This document shows positions 61,501 through 64,000 of a DNA stretch of 64,000 bases, piece by piece. The DNA comes from Limonium bicolor. Lineage: Eukaryota > Streptophyta > Magnoliopsida > Caryophyllales > Plumbaginaceae. The position numbers and the translations under genes were made by a program. The DNA lies in contig CM041782.1 in NCBI GenBank assembly GCA_023374045.1, positions 185,274,925 to 185,338,924 on the forward strand, given 5' to 3'. How positions within the stretch are numbered: position 1 is the first letter of the stretch; every line of letters starts with the position of its first letter. Under the pieces are notes generated by a model. It was not told where the DNA came from and ran no database searches. It saw only the letters and a program-made list of their open reading frames with translations.

Positions 61501-64000
61501 GGAAAACAGGAATTAAAACCGTATGGGTCTGTGGGAAATGATGTAATATAAAACTATAGGTTATACAAATTATAAATGTTAAAACTTTATAATATAACCT
61601 ATATGTAACATTATATAATATGTGGGTCAAATGTGCAAATATAGAATCTTGTGTTGCTGGAATAAAATAAATAAACAAGACAACATGTGGTTGTTCGGTA
61701 ATTTACAATATTTATTCTATATGTTATAATGAAATGATGGAATAAAATGATATAATATATAGTAGTATAACATTATATAATATATGTGGCATGATTGTAA
61801 ATATAAGAATATATGGTGTGCTGAAATGAAATTTAAAACAAGACCATGGGTCTGTTCGAAATTAATGAGTTTGTAAAAACTATATGATAAATTATCATAA
61901 TGTTTAAATGATATAAAGTATGATAAAAGTAACATGTTATAAGATATGTGGTGAAATGGTAATAATTAGAAAGTATGGGAATTGAAAAGAAAATAAATAT
62001 AACCTATATGCCTATCGGCAATAATATAGTTTTATTTGAAACTATAGGTCATAATATATTATAGAGTTTAAATGTTATAAAAATGTGACATTTATAACAT
62101 GGCATAATAATGTGTGGTTATATTGTAATTAACGAAAACTATGTGTGTAAAGAAATAATAAGTATAAATGAAAAGGGGCCTTTCGGCCAATATATATAAT
62201 TTTCAAAACTATATGTTATAATGTTAATGAGACATAAAATATCATATCATATAGTATATGATATAAGTGTAACATTGTACAGATTTTATGTGGTCAAAAC
62301 ATAGTTTATAAAACTATATATTATTACCGCATGCATATCATGCAAGAAATGAATTTATAAACTATGGCTTACAATGATGATATACTATACTATAGATATT
62401 ATATAGAATTAATGTGATTAAATGGAACAAGTACCATTAATGATATTCACATGATTTAATGTGACAACTAATGAAAAATGGAGTTTATAAACTAAGGTTA
62501 GTATAAAATAAACCTTAGGAAATTATAATACATGTAATGGAATGTTACATAATATTAAGATAAAATTCTTAATATGAATTGCATAAAATAATGCAATAAA
62601 TGGAAATAATCATCTTACATAAGAAGATAATAATATAACATATAATATAAGTGTATAAATCATGAGGTAATAATGTATAGGTGTGCAATATAAACGAATG
62701 CGCAAGCATATGCTAGAAATATACACATATCAATTAAATGGTAAAGTTGGAACTATATAATATAGTGCATGCATACATGCAACTATATATTAAGTGACTA
62801 AATCAAATAAAAACAATACATGCATATATATATATGGGTGTGGAGCCGAGAGCATATAATATAAATATATGCAATATGGTGCTAACGTCATATGATAATT
62901 AATGACAAGTGTTATGACATTAGTATAACTATATACTACAAGTCATACAATTACAAATTTAAAACATAGCTTATTAGGATGAGTAATGAAATGTATAATG
63001 TATGGTACAATATTAAACGGCTAAATATTAATGCCATAAAACATTAGAGCACAAGCATAAATTGCGATGCAAATTAACGTTGCATGAATACATGCAACTA
63101 TATATTATGATGGTATATTCGTATACCTAACCGGAACGGTTGAATCAATACATAAGTAAAAACGTGAATATATATATATTTTGTATACTCATAAGTATAA
63201 GGAATTAATCCTAACATTTGAAGACGCTACAACTAAGACGTCTTTATAACCGACTCATTTAAAATAAACCCGGGCTTTGGTAATTAATACGTACTACGAT
63301 TGACGAGTTCGTATAACGATATCTTAACAAATAACTGTTGAAATCCAAGGATGAAAGGTCGGGATTATTTGTGTTGTTCGGACTTACCGAGCTTAAAAAT
63401 AAGTCATGTGGATTGACTTATGGTGTGTTTGATATCTAGATCGTGTCACCGACGACGACGCTCGACAAACTAGTGGTCTACTGCGCAACCTAGGTCTTGG
63501 TGAACGGTATGTAAAGGGGTCTGATCCGAGATGTCCTGAGGACTTCCTCGGGCTCGGATATGTGTGATGTATAAGAGTGTGATGCATATGTATGTGTGTA
63601 TGGATGTGTGTTATGAGATGTTAATTGTTTATCTTTCCGCATTATTTAATTATGCTTGAACGTCCTACGGGACTAATACTACGTCGATTATAGACCGACT
63701 TATATAAAACACATATGCGTTTAATGTGATGTGATTGTTGTTAATGGATGTAACACACTTAATATTATGATGGTATATGTATATTAACCTAAGTAAAATA
63801 CTTATGGACGAGATACGACATCGTCGATCTCTAGAGCTTTGACTCGAACATGAATACTACCTAGAATGATTCTAGGCATGCGTAAGACCCATAGGGCAGC
63901 CAACAAATAAGTAATGTTCTCCATATTTAAAAATGTAACGGTTTAACTGACTAACTAAGTCAACAATGGAGTGTGGATAAATGTGGATGGTTTACCTTAA
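58594..64000 (+). repeat. C-family LTR 3 (5407 bp, truncated by window end)
   Basis: Starts TGAAATACCCC and follows LTR 2 closely. It should end roughly 0.9 kb beyond the window. No nested insertion is seen in the visible part. Confidence 0.9.
60530..62350 (+). repeat. AT-rich degenerate tandem repeat (~160 bp units) in C LTR 3
   Basis: The same array as 25660-27480, with hairpin-bearing units recurring near 61519, 61685, 61844, 62009 and 62178. Confidence 0.7.

Larger units (their letters stand above)
16894..64000 (+). mobile_element. C-family LARD-like LTR retrotransposon array (LTR-I-LTR-I-LTR), interrupted by A and B arrays
   Basis: Two complete internal regions (18673-23722 and 53553-58593) lie between three LTR pieces. 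Removing the B insertion (23482 bp with one target copy) gives a unit period of about 11.4 kb. The first LTR is cut by the A array and the third by the window end. LTR ends are TGAAATACCCC and GGGGTGTTACA. No protein-coding domain was recognised. C hosts both other families, so it is the oldest of the three insertions here. Confidence 0.9.

Overview
This window looks like nuclear DNA of a plant with a large, repeat-rich genome. The species cannot be named from the sequence. No cellular gene was found. Essentially all 64 kb is LTR retrotransposon sequence of three related families, called A, B and C here. All three have a primer-binding site complementary to initiator tRNA-Met (TGGTATCAGAGC), LTRs running from TGNAATACCC to GGGGTGTTACA, and a polypurine tract reading AAGGGGGGTAGA. 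These traits match plant Ty3/gypsy elements. The LTRs are very long: about 4.2 kb in A, 4.6-4.7 kb in B and 6.35 kb in C. The internal regions are 4.7-5.05 kb and carry no recognisable gag, protease, reverse transcriptase or integrase, with stops in all frames even where two copies agree. They are therefore best described as LARD-like (large retrotransposon derivative) non-autonomous elements that would depend on proteins from a related autonomous element.

Layout: 1-16893 is an A-family tandem array on the minus strand (partial internal, LTR, internal, LTR), cut off at its left end by the window edge. 16894-64000 is a C-family array on the plus strand (LTR tail, internal, LTR, internal, LTR), cut off at its right end. 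The middle C LTR is interrupted at 29658-53134 by a B-family array (LTR, internal, LTR, internal, LTR), flanked by a perfect 5-bp target duplication GCTGA. The first C LTR is interrupted by the A array. C is therefore the oldest resident, and A and B landed in its LTRs. All three families occur as arrays sharing LTRs between successive internal regions, not as simple two-LTR elements.

The most unusual signal is structural. The non-coding internal regions, and parts of the LTRs, are packed with short perfect hairpins. Several can be aligned across A, B and C, with stems kept by compensatory or G-U changes while loops vary. Examples are an 8-bp stem GCACTTGC/GCAAGTGC with a variable tetraloop, a double stem CCGCA-CTCC/GGAG-TGCGG, and a hairpin overlapping the primer-binding site. 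The C LTR also holds about eleven AT-rich units of roughly 160 bp, most with a different but self-complementary stem at the same place. All three families carry a second, central polypurine tract preceded by a hairpin. These elements look like vehicles for a structured RNA with no coding role, although the RNA interpretation is an inference.

Caution: paired copies differ largely by 1-4 bp insertions and deletions, many in homopolymers or short tandem duplications. This resembles uncorrected long-read consensus error as well as natural change. Dating and fine frame arguments are unsafe until the assembly is polished.
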